Assembly (NCBI GenBank): GCA_015680685.1
Contig: MNCI01014500.1
Coordinates: 240,618-269,876, forward strand
Length of the DNA: 29,259 nucleotides
Source of the DNA: Gnetum montanum
Lineage: Eukaryota; Streptophyta; Gnetopsida; Gnetales; Gnetaceae
Direction: 5' to 3'
Position numbers and translations under genes: made by a program. The stretch's first letter is position 1, and each line of letters starts with the position of its first letter. Below the pieces are notes generated by a model, which had not been told where the DNA came from, did not search any database, and saw nothing but the letters and a program-made list of their open reading frames with translations. This document shows, piece after piece, positions 1 to 10,796 of this stretch.

Positions 1-360
1 AATCTTTTCAAATGTATTTTCCTTTGATATTTCTAGGGAAAGATCATGGATTTCTAGGTGTGTGTCAATGGTGCTTAGCCATGCTCTTCCCATTATTATT
101 GGGAAGTCCCCCTTATCGTTGTTTACCTGAATCACTAGGAAGTCAGCTGGGTACGACCACCCACAAATAGTGGTAATAATGTCTTCCACCAGTCTCAATG
201 GGACAATGATGAACTAGTCGACCAACTCTAGATGGATGTTGCTCTTTTTCAATGGAGGTAAGTTCCAGGCCTTGTACATTTCTTGGGAAATCAAGTTGAC
301 ACCAGAACCTGAATCCAAAAGAGCCTTGCACAACACATTTCCAATGATTTGTAAGTATAT
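1..360 (-). pseudogene. gypsy retropepsin-type protease remnant
   Basis: The minus-strand translation shows the aspartic-protease signature ALLDSGSGVNLIS near 335-285, with the DSG catalytic triplet, and about 80 residues later the distal motif FPIIMGRAWLS, which matches the second conserved block of retroviral-type proteases. In the family this enzyme cleaves the Gag-Pol polyprotein inside virus-like particles. An in-frame TAG separates the two motifs, so the copy is broken. It lies downstream of gag as expected and runs off the window. An 'MQGSFGFRFWCQ...' frame over the same bases is a shadow. Confidence 0.8.
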
Positions 361-1101
361 CAAAGGACTCCTAGGATCAGAGAATTTTCTAGGAAGGTGG
401 CCAACTTTGATTCAATCGGTGACGGCATGTGTTAGCATGACCATATGCGTTAAGTGTGGTGATTGGGTTGAAGGGGGCTCCGAAGTTTTGATTAATACTA
501 AGGCATCTAAGGAATCAGCTACTTGTGATTACAAGGGCTTGGTTGGATTGTTGATTCTAAAGAAAAGTCTTTTCTTCATGTGATTGTTAGAACCAATAGT
601 AGGTTGAGAGTTAACAGCCCTTGTGGAATTACGTTGCTATGGCTGGGTAGGGATTTCACCTTAAATCACGGGAGTAGGTGGTAGTGGAGCTATTGGTGGA
701 AAAGATGCAGCCAGATGAGTAGGATGATATGCTTTTAGAATATCACCTCTAGAAGAGGGAGTCCCATAATACTTGTGGGCTTGGTAGTGGGGTTGAGGAG
801 TGACGTGACCAGTAGAGTCACATGGGTAGATTGGCTACTGCACATAATATCCATACGAGTCAAATTGCTGATAAGGATACTGTTGCCTTGGTGGCAACAT
901 TACCCATGATTGTGGGTGTTTCCACTATTGATATTGCTCAATCAGTTGTGGTGGAGTTCCACTGGGATAATATGTTAAGGGTTGGTAGAACTGCCTTGGG
1001 TTACCTTGAGGATAAGATAACCTTTGGGGTGTTTGCCTTTTGTTTAATCATGGGTTGAGTGCATACACCCTAGACTCCTGCAAATGTGAGATTATAGGGT
1101 A

Positions 1102-2970
1102 ACATCCCTTAGAATGGTCATATTGACATATCTCACATCCACTATCATTGTCTATTTCCGAATCCACAACCCCTTTAATGATGGCAATTTTTCCCTTACC
1201 CTTGTTATGTGCATGTTTAGCCTCTTTCTTTTTTCTTTTCTCACTCCCTTACTCTCTAGACTCCTCTACTATTTTAAGAACAGTTTGAAATCTATTGTCT
1301 AGGGAATCCCACATTTGGTCTACCTTTGACGAAAATTTTGATGTCATCTTTTGGATAGGTAAAGTTTTCCTATTCATCATCTCTTTGAGTGGTGACTCTT
1401 TTTCATCCTTACAAAATCTTACTCCCCTCTTTTGAAGGGAAGGATCTCAGTTATACTCTTTCACACTTTCTCTCTTCTGTAGCTCACCTTCTTCCTTAGC
1501 AACTTGCTCTAATAGTCTTTGAATTTGATGGGACCTAAGCTCAGATAGTCTTTCTTGGGCATAAGTCCCAAGGGTTCTTCTCGTTTCATGCCTAAGCCCA
1601 TCTATGAGATGGCGTAGTTGATCTCATTGCGAATAATCATGGCCAAGACAACGATGTAATAGTGCATAGTATTAGCCCATGGTAGCATCCAAGGATTCAT
1701 GTCCTCCTTATTTCCAGCCTTGGATTTGCTTTCATAGGTTGGACACTTGGGAGTACGTTTGGTACTTATCATTGAGTAATTCTAACATAGTACTCCATCT
1801 ACAAATAGATTCTGGTTCTAAAGACCAGTACTAGCTTTCTGCTTCTTTAACTAGTGTCTATGGGAACAACTTAAGTTATTGCCATTCATTCTCTATGTTT
1901 TGTAAGTCACACGAGTCATGGAATGCTTGTAAATGATTCTGAGGATCAGTGTTGTATCCCCCTTCAAATCGTGGGATATTTTTCATATCTAATCTCTTGA
2001 TCCTACTATCTTTCTGGTGCCTTGTTGGAATTCTAATAGACTCAGTTATGTCCAACATACTTCGAGTAGCGAGGATGGGTTCATCGTGATCGTATCATCC
2101 ATGGCGTCTATGATGCCTACGTTGTTCCATACTCTTCCTTCTTCTATGTCATGATTCTCTAGAGTGCCCTCGTCCCCTTTCCTGGTTGTTTCGTCTATGA
2201 CTTCCACTTTTCCTACCTTTATCCCCATGGTCTTTTTCTTTATAACCATGCCCGGATATTGAAGGAGAGGTTGAAGGAGATGATGAAGATGAAGAAGAAG
2301 GAGAACCATCGCTATGACAGTGTCTGCTACCTTCTCTTCTGCGATCTCAACCCCGATCACGATTGCGATCAGAATGTCCACCTTCATCATGAGTTTGTGT
2401 CCCTTTTTTGGACCCTTTGTACCTATGGGTATCAGAACTTGGGTTATGAATAGTGGAATGAAGGTTCTGACACACAACCCCTTGTCCAAAGTCAAGGGGA
2501 GGAACATCATTGTGTGGGTGACTACCTAAGGTAGGTTCACCACCCTCATTTTTTCTTAAGACATGTGGGGCATCCTAGGACCACTTACCCTTCAAAGACT
2601 TATGATGTCTCTCTTGTTGCAAGTCCCTTTGATGTTGTGCCTCTGTGGGATGGTATTCTCTCGAGTTATGGTCTTGCACAATGTATTCTGTGTGTAAGTG
2701 TAGCATGCCAATTCGTGTGAGAGCATGAAGAAGCATGCTTGGGACTAAACGATCGGGAGGTAACACTATGTTACCTTCTAAGTCTCAGCAATGCAATTGT
2801 TCATCTTGATGAAGGATAAAAGTGAAGTCTGGTATATACTCATTGGGATGAATATATACCACTCGAACTTGTTGAGGGACTGGCGGATCAACATCATGTG
2901 TATTATGTCACTGACTATTTCCTATTTCAGACCTAGGCGATGAGGTGCTTTCGTACGAAGAAGGAGACAT
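1102..2970 (-). pseudogene. gypsy gag remnant of element A
   Basis: A likely start ATG lies at 2970-2968. An N-terminal block follows with QQVRVVYIHP, DFTFILHQDEQL and DLEGNIVLPPDRLV; element B has the same block. A long Arg/His/Asp/Ser-rich linker spans roughly 2500-2060. The capsid-like motif RFEGGYNTDPQNHLQAFHD lies near 1970-1910, matching the F-G-DP-HL-F pattern of plant gypsy Gag. A zinc-knuckle-like motif at 1140-1102 reads CEICQYDHSKGC (CX2CX3HX3C, slightly shorter than the usual CX2CX4HX4C). Gag forms the particle and binds element RNA. Several stops and frame changes break it. The assignment is firm; exact boundaries are not. Confidence 0.8.
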
Positions 2971-3088
2971 GCTTGTCTATTCAATGTGCAATGTATTCTT
3001 GTTTATTATTTTCTCAACCAACCCTAGGGGTTCATTCCAATGATGTGAATTATTTCCTATGTTCTAGTTAGTGCACAAACAACTAAGT

Positions 3089-3105
3089 CCCTGACAATGG
3101 TGCTA
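3089..3105 (-). other. Primer-binding site of element A (tRNA-Asp type)
   Basis: One base inside the LTR end, the minus strand reads TAGCACCATTGTCAGGG. The standard plant Athila/Tat site, complementary to the 3' end of tRNA-Asp, is TGGCGCCGTTGCCGGGG. Twelve of 17 bases agree and all five differences are transitions, as expected from decay of methylated DNA. Reverse transcription would start here. Confidence 0.75.
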
Positions 3106-3859
3106 ATGATGAGCGAGGAGGTACCCCTACGCTCAACCATACGAATATGAGCATTTCATGGACGATCCGGTTGAATTCCAAGGACTAAGTGCTTATGCAT
3201 CGTTGTGGAACAAGGACAGGTTGGTTGATCGTTGTCTTCCTAAGCTTACGTGTATGTCACGATTGTATGGTTAAGTAAGCTTGAGGCATATGATTTTTAT
3301 AGCTTTTATGTTTTTATGTCCTGCACTAGTAAGGAAGGAGAGAGGTAACTAAGTGACTAATTTAACTTAACTACTCATTAACTAAGTTCTAACTAATCCT
3401 AACACCAGCATCCATTCCCACTTTCTGTACACATCTTGAACTAGTGTAACACTACTAAGATTACCAAATGCTGATCGTTATTGGGTTACCAAGCATTACA
3501 CGCATGCTCGAAGTGGTCGTGCTTGTGTAATTTAACGATTTGCTTAATTGATCAAAATGAATTGTTGTGCTAATAATAGAAATGTAAAGTGCATAGAATA
3601 AAATAAATTCATAAGAAAATAAAATAAAATAAATGTGTAAGAAAACAAATCTCAAGTGTTGCAAGAATGAATCGAAGAGCTCGTCTTTATTGTCGTACAC
3701 AAGGTGTGCTCAATTACACAATGCTTGAATAAAGATCTATCCACACTTTGACCTCCTACTGCGGGCACTTGGAAAATTCTCTAACCTTCAAACAGACTAC
3801 AAGAGTTTCGCTACTTGACTGCTAAAAGACTTCCTCTCCAATTGTGCGCCTAGGCACTA

Positions 3860-3867
3860 TATTTATA
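3860..3867 (-). promoter_or_regulatory. LTR TATA box
   Basis: TATAAATA on the minus strand, downstream of the U3 repeats and upstream of the region shared between LTR copies. The equivalent position of the LTR at 24246 has the same box (24973-24966), which supports its role as the element promoter. Confidence 0.65.
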
Positions 3868-3883
3868 AGCTTGGGAGCAACTA

Positions 3884-4008
3884 CTCTAATAATTAGAGTA
3901 ACCACTCTAATAATTAGAATAAACTGCTAGAGTAACTTCTCTAATAATTAGAATAAACCGCTAGAGTAACTGCTCTAATAATTAGAATAAACTACTAGAG
4001 TAACTTCT
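3884..4008. repeat. 34-bp minisatellite in LTR U3
   Basis: The core CTCTAATAATTAGA begins at 3884, 3905, 3939 and 3973, with spacings of 21, 34 and 34 bp. A partial unit starts at 4007 and merges into the LTR terminus. Each full unit also carries a CTAGAGTAAC block. It lies just upstream of the TATA box on the minus strand, where tandem motifs in LTRs often act as enhancers; that role is inference here. Confidence 0.85.
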
Positions 4009-4015
4009 CTCATCA

Positions 4016-5507
4016 GCAACCTTATCAATTAGCCTTTGGATCTAATAAGTTCTAATCTCCAAAAGTCTTCCTTGGGCATAAACCCTAAGAGTTTCTTTGG
4101 TTTTGTTTTAAAGCCCATCTATAATGTGACAAAGTTGCTCCTTTTGAGAAAATCTACGACTTGGACATAAATAGAAGAGGGAGTAGTACCTACCCAAGGT
4201 TGCATCCAAGAAATCATGATTTCCTTACTTCCATCCTTGGATTTATTTCCTCAAGTTGGACACTCAAGAGTACATTTGATACTTGTTTAATAACTCCAGC
4301 ATTATACTTCACTTACAAATGGGTTCTAGTTCTAGGGACCGATACCAGCTTTCTACTTCTTGAATGAGTGTCCTTGGGAATAGTTTTATCTTTTGCCAGT
4401 TGTTCTCAATGTTTATAAGGAACAAGTATCAAGGAAAGCTTATAGATGATGTTGTGAATCAACGTTATATCCTCCTTCAAACTTGGGAATATTGTTCATA
4501 TCCAACCTTTTAATCTTGATATCCCTTTGATGCATGGTGGTGATTCAAACTACTAAAATATTCAACATGTTTTTGATGGCCAACAATGATTCATCATAGT
4601 CATTATATCCATGGTGGTCCCTATCACGGCCATACCTTCTATGATGAGTCCTGTTATGCCTCCTTTCCCGATGGTGCTCTTCTTCCTCTTTTAGTTGTCT
4701 ATATTCCTAGTTTTTTTCATCATGATAAGATTGTCTATCATCTCTATCTTTATCCTAATCACTACTACCTCTGTCTATTCCATGGCTTCTCTTGTTAGAA
4801 TTTGATGATAAGGATGTTGGTGAAGGTGGAGGACTAGGAGAATGGTACTTGCTAGTCCTTCTCCTTTTATCCTTTGCATGTTCCTTCTCCTTGTCTTTAT
4901 CCTTATCCTTATCTTGATTCTTATCCCTAGATGAAAAACTAGGAGATCTACTCTTTAATCCTTTGATTTCATCCTCCCCTTACCAAAGTTCTCTAAGGTT
5001 GACTATAACTATTGGTGAAGTGTGTTGTCTTCAACAAAAGAAGGAGAATTCGTGTATTGAGATAGCCTTGAGAAGAAATCAAGGCCTTCTTTATGCAATT
5101 GCAGAAATAATGGAGCTAGGATCCTTTTTCCTTTGCAAACTTCATGACATGCCTTCATGCACTGTTCATTTTTGAGTTGTTCTTCAAGGGCTTATAGTCC
5201 CTAGAGGTGTGATCAGTTACCTCATACTTTGGGCTTGTTGATTCAATTCCTAGCTTTATGAGATTAGCCATAAGCATGGTAAGAACTAACTAATCTAGGG
5301 GTAATAGAATGTTACCCTCCATATCCCTCTAGAATAACTATTCATCTTGATGGAGAATTAAGGTGAAATTTGGATGATAAGGATATGGATATGCGTAGAC
5401 AACCCTTAGCTGTTGAGGCTTCTCACCAATAGTCCCTCTAGTGCTATCTTGTTGTTGATTGGGTTCATTAACATGGGGTGGCAATTCATTCTTGCGAGAA
5501 GAATCCA
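4016..5507 (-). pseudogene. gypsy gag remnant of element B (5' half)
   Basis: Probable start ATG at 5507-5505 (MDSSRKNELPP...). The N-terminal block has QQLRVVYAYP, NFTLILHQDE and DMEGNILLPLD, in the same order as element A, with stops in between. A Arg/His/Asp-rich stretch near 4680-4590 contains HHRRYGRDRDHHGYNDYDE, equivalent to A's linker. The remaining gag (capsid end, zinc knuckle) and pol are absent here because the copy is interrupted at 4015/4016. Not functional. Confidence 0.75.
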
Positions 5508-5653
5508 TTTTAGTGATGTATATAAAGTGTGCCTTGAGATAATGTTATTATTATTAATATTCTATAAAAAATATAAATCATTATATTTTCCTTACAATGA
5601 ACTTATATGGATTCACTTGTTAATAATATTCAGCACACTGAGCTAAACTAAGT

Positions 5654-5670
5654 CCTCAGTAACGACATCA
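5654..5670 (-). other. Primer-binding site of element B (tRNA-Asp type)
   Basis: The minus strand reads TGATGTCGTTACTGAGG, one base inside the LTR terminus. Eleven of 17 bases match the tRNA-Asp-type site and all six differences are transitions. None falls at the positions altered in element A, so the two copies together give the canonical site. Confidence 0.72.
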
Positions 5671-5671
5671 A

Positions 5672-5995
5672 TGATGAGTTATGGGTATTTCCTATTCCCA
5701 ACCATATAAATCACAAGCATTTATAAGTGATCTAGTTGAATTTTTTAGACTTAGTTACCTAAGTTGCCAATGTTCCTAAATAGTGAATTGTATAGTTATA
5801 AGTCATTGTCCTCTCAATCCACACTTGTATTTAACTTTGCATATGGTTAAGTGTGGTTGAGACATAAGATGTTTATTTTTAAATATTTTATTATATTTTT
5901 CTCCTACTTGCTTGATGATGAAAGGAAGATTTAATGGTTGAAAGAATTTACTATTTAACTATTTTATTTTATAAAGTTCTAATTAGATTATATAT
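5672..5995 (-). repeat. Truncated LTR of element B
   Basis: Begins with the family terminus TGATGAG and aligns with the first third of the LTR at 3107 (ATGGTTAAGTG...GAGACATAAGAT, then AAAGTTCTAATTAG). Similarity is lost near 5995; the TATA box and U3 are missing. Confidence 0.7.
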
Positions 5996-8287
5996 CTTGG
6001 GGTGTACCTATATTTCACTTATTTCAAGTTCCAACACCCCTCTTCTCTAATGAAAAAAGAATACATCAATAAGATATAAAGAACAAAAAATAACAAAAGT
6101 TAAAGGCTATACTTGAGGGTCTAAAACAAAAAGAAATTAATACTATAGAAAAAATTAATTGTTCAGATTTCCCTATGAGCTTTTTTTACCTGAAGTTATA
6201 GCTAAAAAGTGACATCTTTGAGAATCTAGTATTTGAATCCTAAAGAGAGGTCATAGTTATACTCTAACTACTAGAAAATAAGTGCACAACAAAGCTTCCA
6301 AATAGAGTATAGAACAAGGGATCAAAGAAAATTCCAAACACAAAGAAATGAACTAGAAAAAGTAGGTTGATCACCAAGAATGACTTCATTGATGTTTGGT
6401 TAAAAGTTGTTACAAATTGTAGATATCAATTTTCAAGCATGCAAAGCAATAGGACACTTAAAAAAATATAAGGAAAATGAGTCTTCACTACTACAAAGAG
6501 CACATTGAGGAGAAATATTTCTCATATGTTTAAGATGAGTGTTGATAATATTGCGATGATAATTGCATTTTCTAGGTCTTATTGAATTTGTTATAAATAA
6601 AATCATTCTTTGTAATAATTTCCTAAGCAACTTTTGAATTATAAGCAAAAAATATCTGTCATCCTTCCAAACAATATTTAGAACAGTATGATGCAAATTG
6701 TTATCAAATTTAAATAAATTATTAAAATTAGAAAATAATTTTTCTCTTTCTATTCAAACCATAGAGGCTAGAAGCTTCACTCCAAGTAATCCATTTATCA
6801 TGCATATGCAGACAAGAAAGTATAATGATACCAAATCTGCTTCAAGTGGTACACAATATAGACGCATTTGTTGCACAAACTCCTTCATTAAAAGGAAGCT
6901 ACCATGAGCTAATTATCTTAATAATATATTCTAAAACTATAATATGTTTGTAATTATAATATTTACTAAGCTTGCATCATGTCTTCCAAAGTTTTTTAAG
7001 AATTGGATAACTAGGAATACAAACGACTTGAGAAAAAAGAAAATAGTGAAGAAAGTCATTAGAATACTAATTGTTATCATTCTTAGATTTTCCTTGCATA
7101 CATCTATTTTTATAAAAAAGCATCCAAACATATCATCTTTATGAATGCACTTTGGAATCCATTTTTTTGCAAGAAAAATACCTTGGTTATAACAATTAAT
7201 GAGGCCATGTCCTCTGTCTTTCTTACTGCTAGTGTAAATATCTCAAGCAACTCTAAGAAAACCTTTTTTATATTGCTTCGCATACTAAAGTAATAAACAT
7301 GAGTTGATTAAAGCTTTTGCTTAATAACTAAAACTTTGCCAATAAGGGTAAGATTTTATTTTTCCCATTTATGAAGCTTCTTTTCAATTTGTCAACTACA
7401 TAGTTTCATAAAATAGTAAGATTAGGCTAAAAAAAAGGTATTCTAAAAATTTTTAAGATATAATCTTTTTTCTAGATTTTCTACAAACCCACTCGTTACT
7501 ATTTCATTATAATAAACAACAAATTTTTGTCAATTAATCTAAGAGCCAAATAACATGCAGTAAGTCTTGACTCTAGCTAAAAGAGTATTGATATATTGTA
7601 GAGAATTGTTTATTATAAAAAAAATAATCATCTACAAAATGCATGTTAAGAGATTACATACCTTGATCATCAATTGAAATTCCCTTAACAAAATTCCTTT
7701 ATAGATCATAATCTAGATTATGTGAAAGAAAATCTATAGCAATAATAAAAAGATAAGGAGTTAGAAAATAACCTTAATGAACTAACCATTGAAGAAACAA
7801 AGGAGGAACTTAATCTAAAACTAGTAGCATCTTGAGCATTCACATTAGTCAGTAAGGTATGGACAAGTTGAATGAAATAATCATAAAATCCCAATTTATA
7901 GAGATAAGAAATAATAAAATTCCTTTTAATCTTATCATAAGCTTTAGCATAATATAACTTAATAAAACCAATGTCTTAGTTAGTATCAGAACCTCAATAC
8001 ATTTCCTCCCAAGCTACAATAACATTATTTAAGATATACCTACCTATAACAAAACTAGTCTTCTTAGGTATGATGATATTTTCAATAACCTTATGAAGTT
8101 GGCAAGCTATGCATTTAGCTAAAATTTATTTAGTATAATCAAGAAGAGTAATAGGTCTCCAATTACCAATATATTGAAGATATCTATTCTTAAGAAGAAG
8201 ATGAATCATACCTTTATTAATACTTGTACCAAAAGAAACTTTTTTAATGGCTTCTTGGAAAACATGAAAGAGATCATCTCCAAAGAT

Positions 8288-8374
8288 CTCCCAATGCTTC
8301 TTAAAAAATTCAATAGGAAAACTATCAAAANCTCCCAATGCTTCTTAAAAAATTCAATAGGAAAACTATCAAAA
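8288..8374. other. Assembly scar: 43-bp duplication around a single N
   Basis: Positions 8288-8330 and 8332-8374 are identical and separated only by the N at 8331. Treating the second copy as the same bases as the first lets the reverse-transcriptase motifs on the two sides run in one frame. This is what two contigs with an unmerged overlap look like. Confidence 0.85.
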
Positions 8375-9581
8375 CTTGAAGCTTTACCATCTACTAAACT
8401 AAAGGTTGCTACTTTGGTTTCTTCCACTATAATTTTTGCTTCAAAAATGCTTTGATATGCTTATGTTATAAGATTGGGAATATACATATTAGAGGCCTGG
8501 AAGGATTCATTGCTAAAACCTTTAAAAGAAAAAAATAAAAGAAAAATGATTCACTAAAAAATTATTAATAGTTTCAAGATCCTTAATGATGAAATTATTT
8601 ATATAAAGTGATTCTAGTTTAGGTACTTGCCCTTTTTTTTTTAGAAATTTAAAAAATTCTTTACAAGGTTCATGTTAAGTTTCTAGCTAATCCATGCAAC
8701 TTTTAGTGAGAGTACTTTTAGCTTCAAAAGTATCCCAACATTGTTTAACATAACAAGCTTTAGCCAAAGCTTTTGAACTTCAAAATCAAGGGGGTTCTTT
8801 TCTAAAAGAATTTGCATTTTCTTTACAAATTCTATAAAATCTTCTTCAACTTAATGCTTATGCTTAGCAAATTTCTTTCTAAATCCTCTAGAATAATTTC
8901 TAACTTTATAAGTAGTTCATTGCTACTAGTCAATCTAACCAATATCATCAATAGGCTTTTTCTTTGTATTCTATAAAGACTTCAAAATATTTTTCCCACT
9001 GGGTCTTATGAACATATTAGCATTCATAAGAAAAAGCACACAATTTCGAAAAAATGAGAATTAATACCAAAGAGAAAAATGTTAATAGGAAAATAGTTTG
9101 ACAAAGTAGCATTTATATGCACTTCTACTTTTCTTGCAGGCTTCCAAAAGGAAATATTAGAGATGTAAAATCGATAAAGCCAAAGATAAATTTTATCATT
9201 TCTTATTGATAATTACATTAAGTATAATGCATCTCATTCAATTGAGATGGGAATAAAGAGTTAACATCATAAAAAAAACATTTTTCTTTGAAATTACACC
9301 AATCTTCTTTTTCTTGAGAAAATATATTATGAGGAAGACCACAAAATTTATCTAAATGACTTTCAACTATATTGAAATCACTTTCAATAATCCAAGAAAT
9401 TGTAGGTAGAGATAGAAGATATTTCCAAATTTCTAATTAATCTTTTGAATTATTAGGAGAATAAATGTTATAGAGTTCAAAGTCGTCTTTTTCACTATGA
9501 CAAATAATCCAAATAACTCTTCCAAGATAGTTAAAACCAAAATTCAAAACTTTTCCAATTCAATTTTTATTAACAAGAATA

Positions 9582-9738
9582 GAAACATCTTCTTTATTAA
9601 CTTTATGAGAACTGCCTATAAACTCTTGATATTCCCTAACAATTTTAAACTTTATAAACTCTTGATATTGCCTAGAAACATCTTCTTTATAAACTTTAAA
9701 AAATTGCCTATAAACTCTTGATATTCCCTAACAATTTT
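9582..9738. repeat. 92-bp tandem duplication in the LINE endonuclease
   Basis: GAAACATCTTCTTTAT...CTATAAACTCTTGATATTCCC...AACAATTTT occurs from 9582 and again from 9674, with a further partial copy of the TATAAACTCTTGATATT block between them. It adds extra sequence to the endonuclease region and is not part of a normal ORF2. Confidence 0.75.
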
Positions 9739-9865
9739 TGCTTGGGACCTATCAAAAAGGTTTTGAACATTCCATGATAAAACTAACATTGAGATGTGGG
9801 GGAGGATGCCCCCATCCTTAATTTTTCAAGCTCATCATTTATCTCATAATCCATGTCACAGATAA

Positions 9866-10796
9866 CTAAAATAGTATTATTCGATAAAAAATATTTAGAA
9901 CAGTAGTAGAAATAGAATGAGAATGAGATACCTTTAAGGTTTTTAAATTGAAAGTAATAGTTGCAAATCTCTTCTTTTTATATTGAACTAAGTGAAATCC
10001 ATTTGCATCAATATTTTTATTGGTAATTCTTGCTAAAAATTTATTTTCCTCTAAAGAGGAATTTTCCTTAGATATCAAGGGTTTATAGGCAACTTTAGAA
10101 TTGTAAAGAGAAAATTTACTATTTCTTTTACTTACGAACCACTTTTTTATTAAGAACAAGATAGATTTCTATAACATGGCCTTTATCATGATAATAGTTG
10201 TAATATCCTCGCAAATTATAATATGTATTTTTTTTTGAGAAAAATACTAATTACTAGCCTTGAGCTTTAATTCTATCTTCTTTTGTCGTAAATCAGTCTC
10301 TACAAAACACCATCTAGTAATGTTTTTGACTCTATCTTCAGGATTGTACCAATGTTGTGAATAATTTCTCTTTCAACACTTTGAAAAATAAAAGGAAGAT
10401 TTTCTAATTTAATTTATCAAGGAATTTTAGAATAATCAGAAAAAATTGAATCAAAATTCACTTTCCATTACTGAGAAATAATAATATTGCGCTGATCCAT
10501 AAAAACTTTAAAATCTAATGATTTCTCAACCATTTCAAAATTTGTTAGTTCAATAAGCAAAAAAAGATTTGGAAAAATAGTGGGCATGCAAAACATTAAT
10601 TTCATGGCATTCAAAGATAGCCTAAACCACTAGCAAGACCTTTATTTGGGTGAACAAAGCTAATAATCTATAGAAATATATATTATGAAGTGATATCTTT
10701 TGATAAGGATCCATATAAATCATTAGGTAAAACAAAATTGAAAGCTACAAAATGCATCATAGTCTCTATGGTTTGAAAGACATTAGTATTTTCCAT
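9866..10796 (-). pseudogene. LINE ORF1 remnant with mutated zinc knuckle
   Basis: Start ATG at 10796-10794 (MENTNVFQTIETMMHFVAFNF...). Around 10206-10161 the frame reads RGYYNYYHDKGHVIEIY. This is the spacing of a CX2CX4HX4C knuckle with all three Cys positions now Tyr (TAC/TAT) and only the His kept. The last part, 10159-9866, is a 97-residue open stretch rich in Lys and Ser. In L1-type elements ORF1 is an RNA-binding protein that packages element RNA. Stops are frequent upstream of the knuckle, so this copy is dead. Confidence 0.68.

Larger units (their letters stand above)
1..4015 (-). mobile_element. Ty3/gypsy LTR retrotransposon, element A (5' part, decayed)
   Basis: Read on the minus strand the order is 5' LTR (4015-3107), primer-binding site (3105-3089), gag (from about 2970) and protease (from about 360), with the rest beyond the window's left edge. 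This gag-protease order, the LTR ends TGATGAG/CTCATCA and the tRNA-Asp-type primer site identify a plant gypsy-class element; the primer site is typical of the Athila/Tat branch, but without reverse transcriptase I cannot fix the lineage. All coding frames are interrupted by stops and frameshifts, so it is not autonomous. It sits inside the gag of element B of the same family: B sequence resumes at 4016, directly after the LTR terminus. Confidence 0.88.
3107..4015 (-). repeat. 5' LTR of element A
   Basis: This 909-bp LTR has inverted ends TGATGAG (3107) and CTCATCA (ending 4015). It is alignable along most of its length to the LTR at 24246-25056, sharing the blocks around 3115-3150, 3240-3300, 3390-3520 and 3680-3760. 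On the minus strand it carries a TATA box at 3867-3860 and a 34-bp minisatellite in U3. It also aligns to the truncated LTR of element B from 5672. Confidence 0.88.
4016..5995 (-). mobile_element. Ty3/gypsy element B, older copy split by element A
   Basis: Same family and strand as element A: gag (5507 down to 4016), primer-binding site (5670-5654) and the start of a 5' LTR (5672 to about 5995). Its gag begins at 4016 with GCAAC, exactly where A's own gag has GCAAC (1499-1503), so A's LTR lies cleanly in B's gag. The LTR similarity stops near 5995, just before the 3' end of the LINE, so the LTR is probably cut by that later insertion. More AT-rich and diverged than A. Confidence 0.82.
6433..9789 (-). 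pseudogene. LINE ORF2: endonuclease-reverse transcriptase remnant
   Basis: Start ATG at 9789-9787, opening MLVLSWNVQNLFDRSQAK, the classic N-terminus of an L1 apurinic-type endonuclease. NIYSPN follows near 9455 and SDFNIVE (family GDFN) near 9385. The reverse transcriptase shows FDSFPIEFFKKHW and IGNWRPITLLDYTK between about 8390 and 8130, PYLFIIAIDFLSHNLDYDL near 7760-7710, and the catalytic FVDD at 7638-7627. The C-terminal CALCSSEDSFSLYFFKC near 6510-6460 resembles the zf-RVT segment. Many stops and frameshifts; an apparent frameshift at 8331 is probably an assembly artefact. A 92-bp duplication disrupts the endonuclease. Confidence 0.82.

Noticed and set aside
2259-2529. Plus-strand open frames over the gag linker
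   Set aside because: They are antisense shadows of the Arg/His/Asp-rich gag stretch of element A.
3884-4008. Short regular repeats that could be read as an array or iteron origin
   Set aside because: They lie wholly inside an LTR next to its TATA box and end at the LTR terminus, so a U3 minisatellite explains them.
5990-6045. Possible small LTR terminus (minus strand GGGGTGTTGGAACTTG) between the LTR of element B and the LINE
   Set aside because: It resembles the polypurine tract plus start of a Copia LTR, but it is too short and has no partner in the window.
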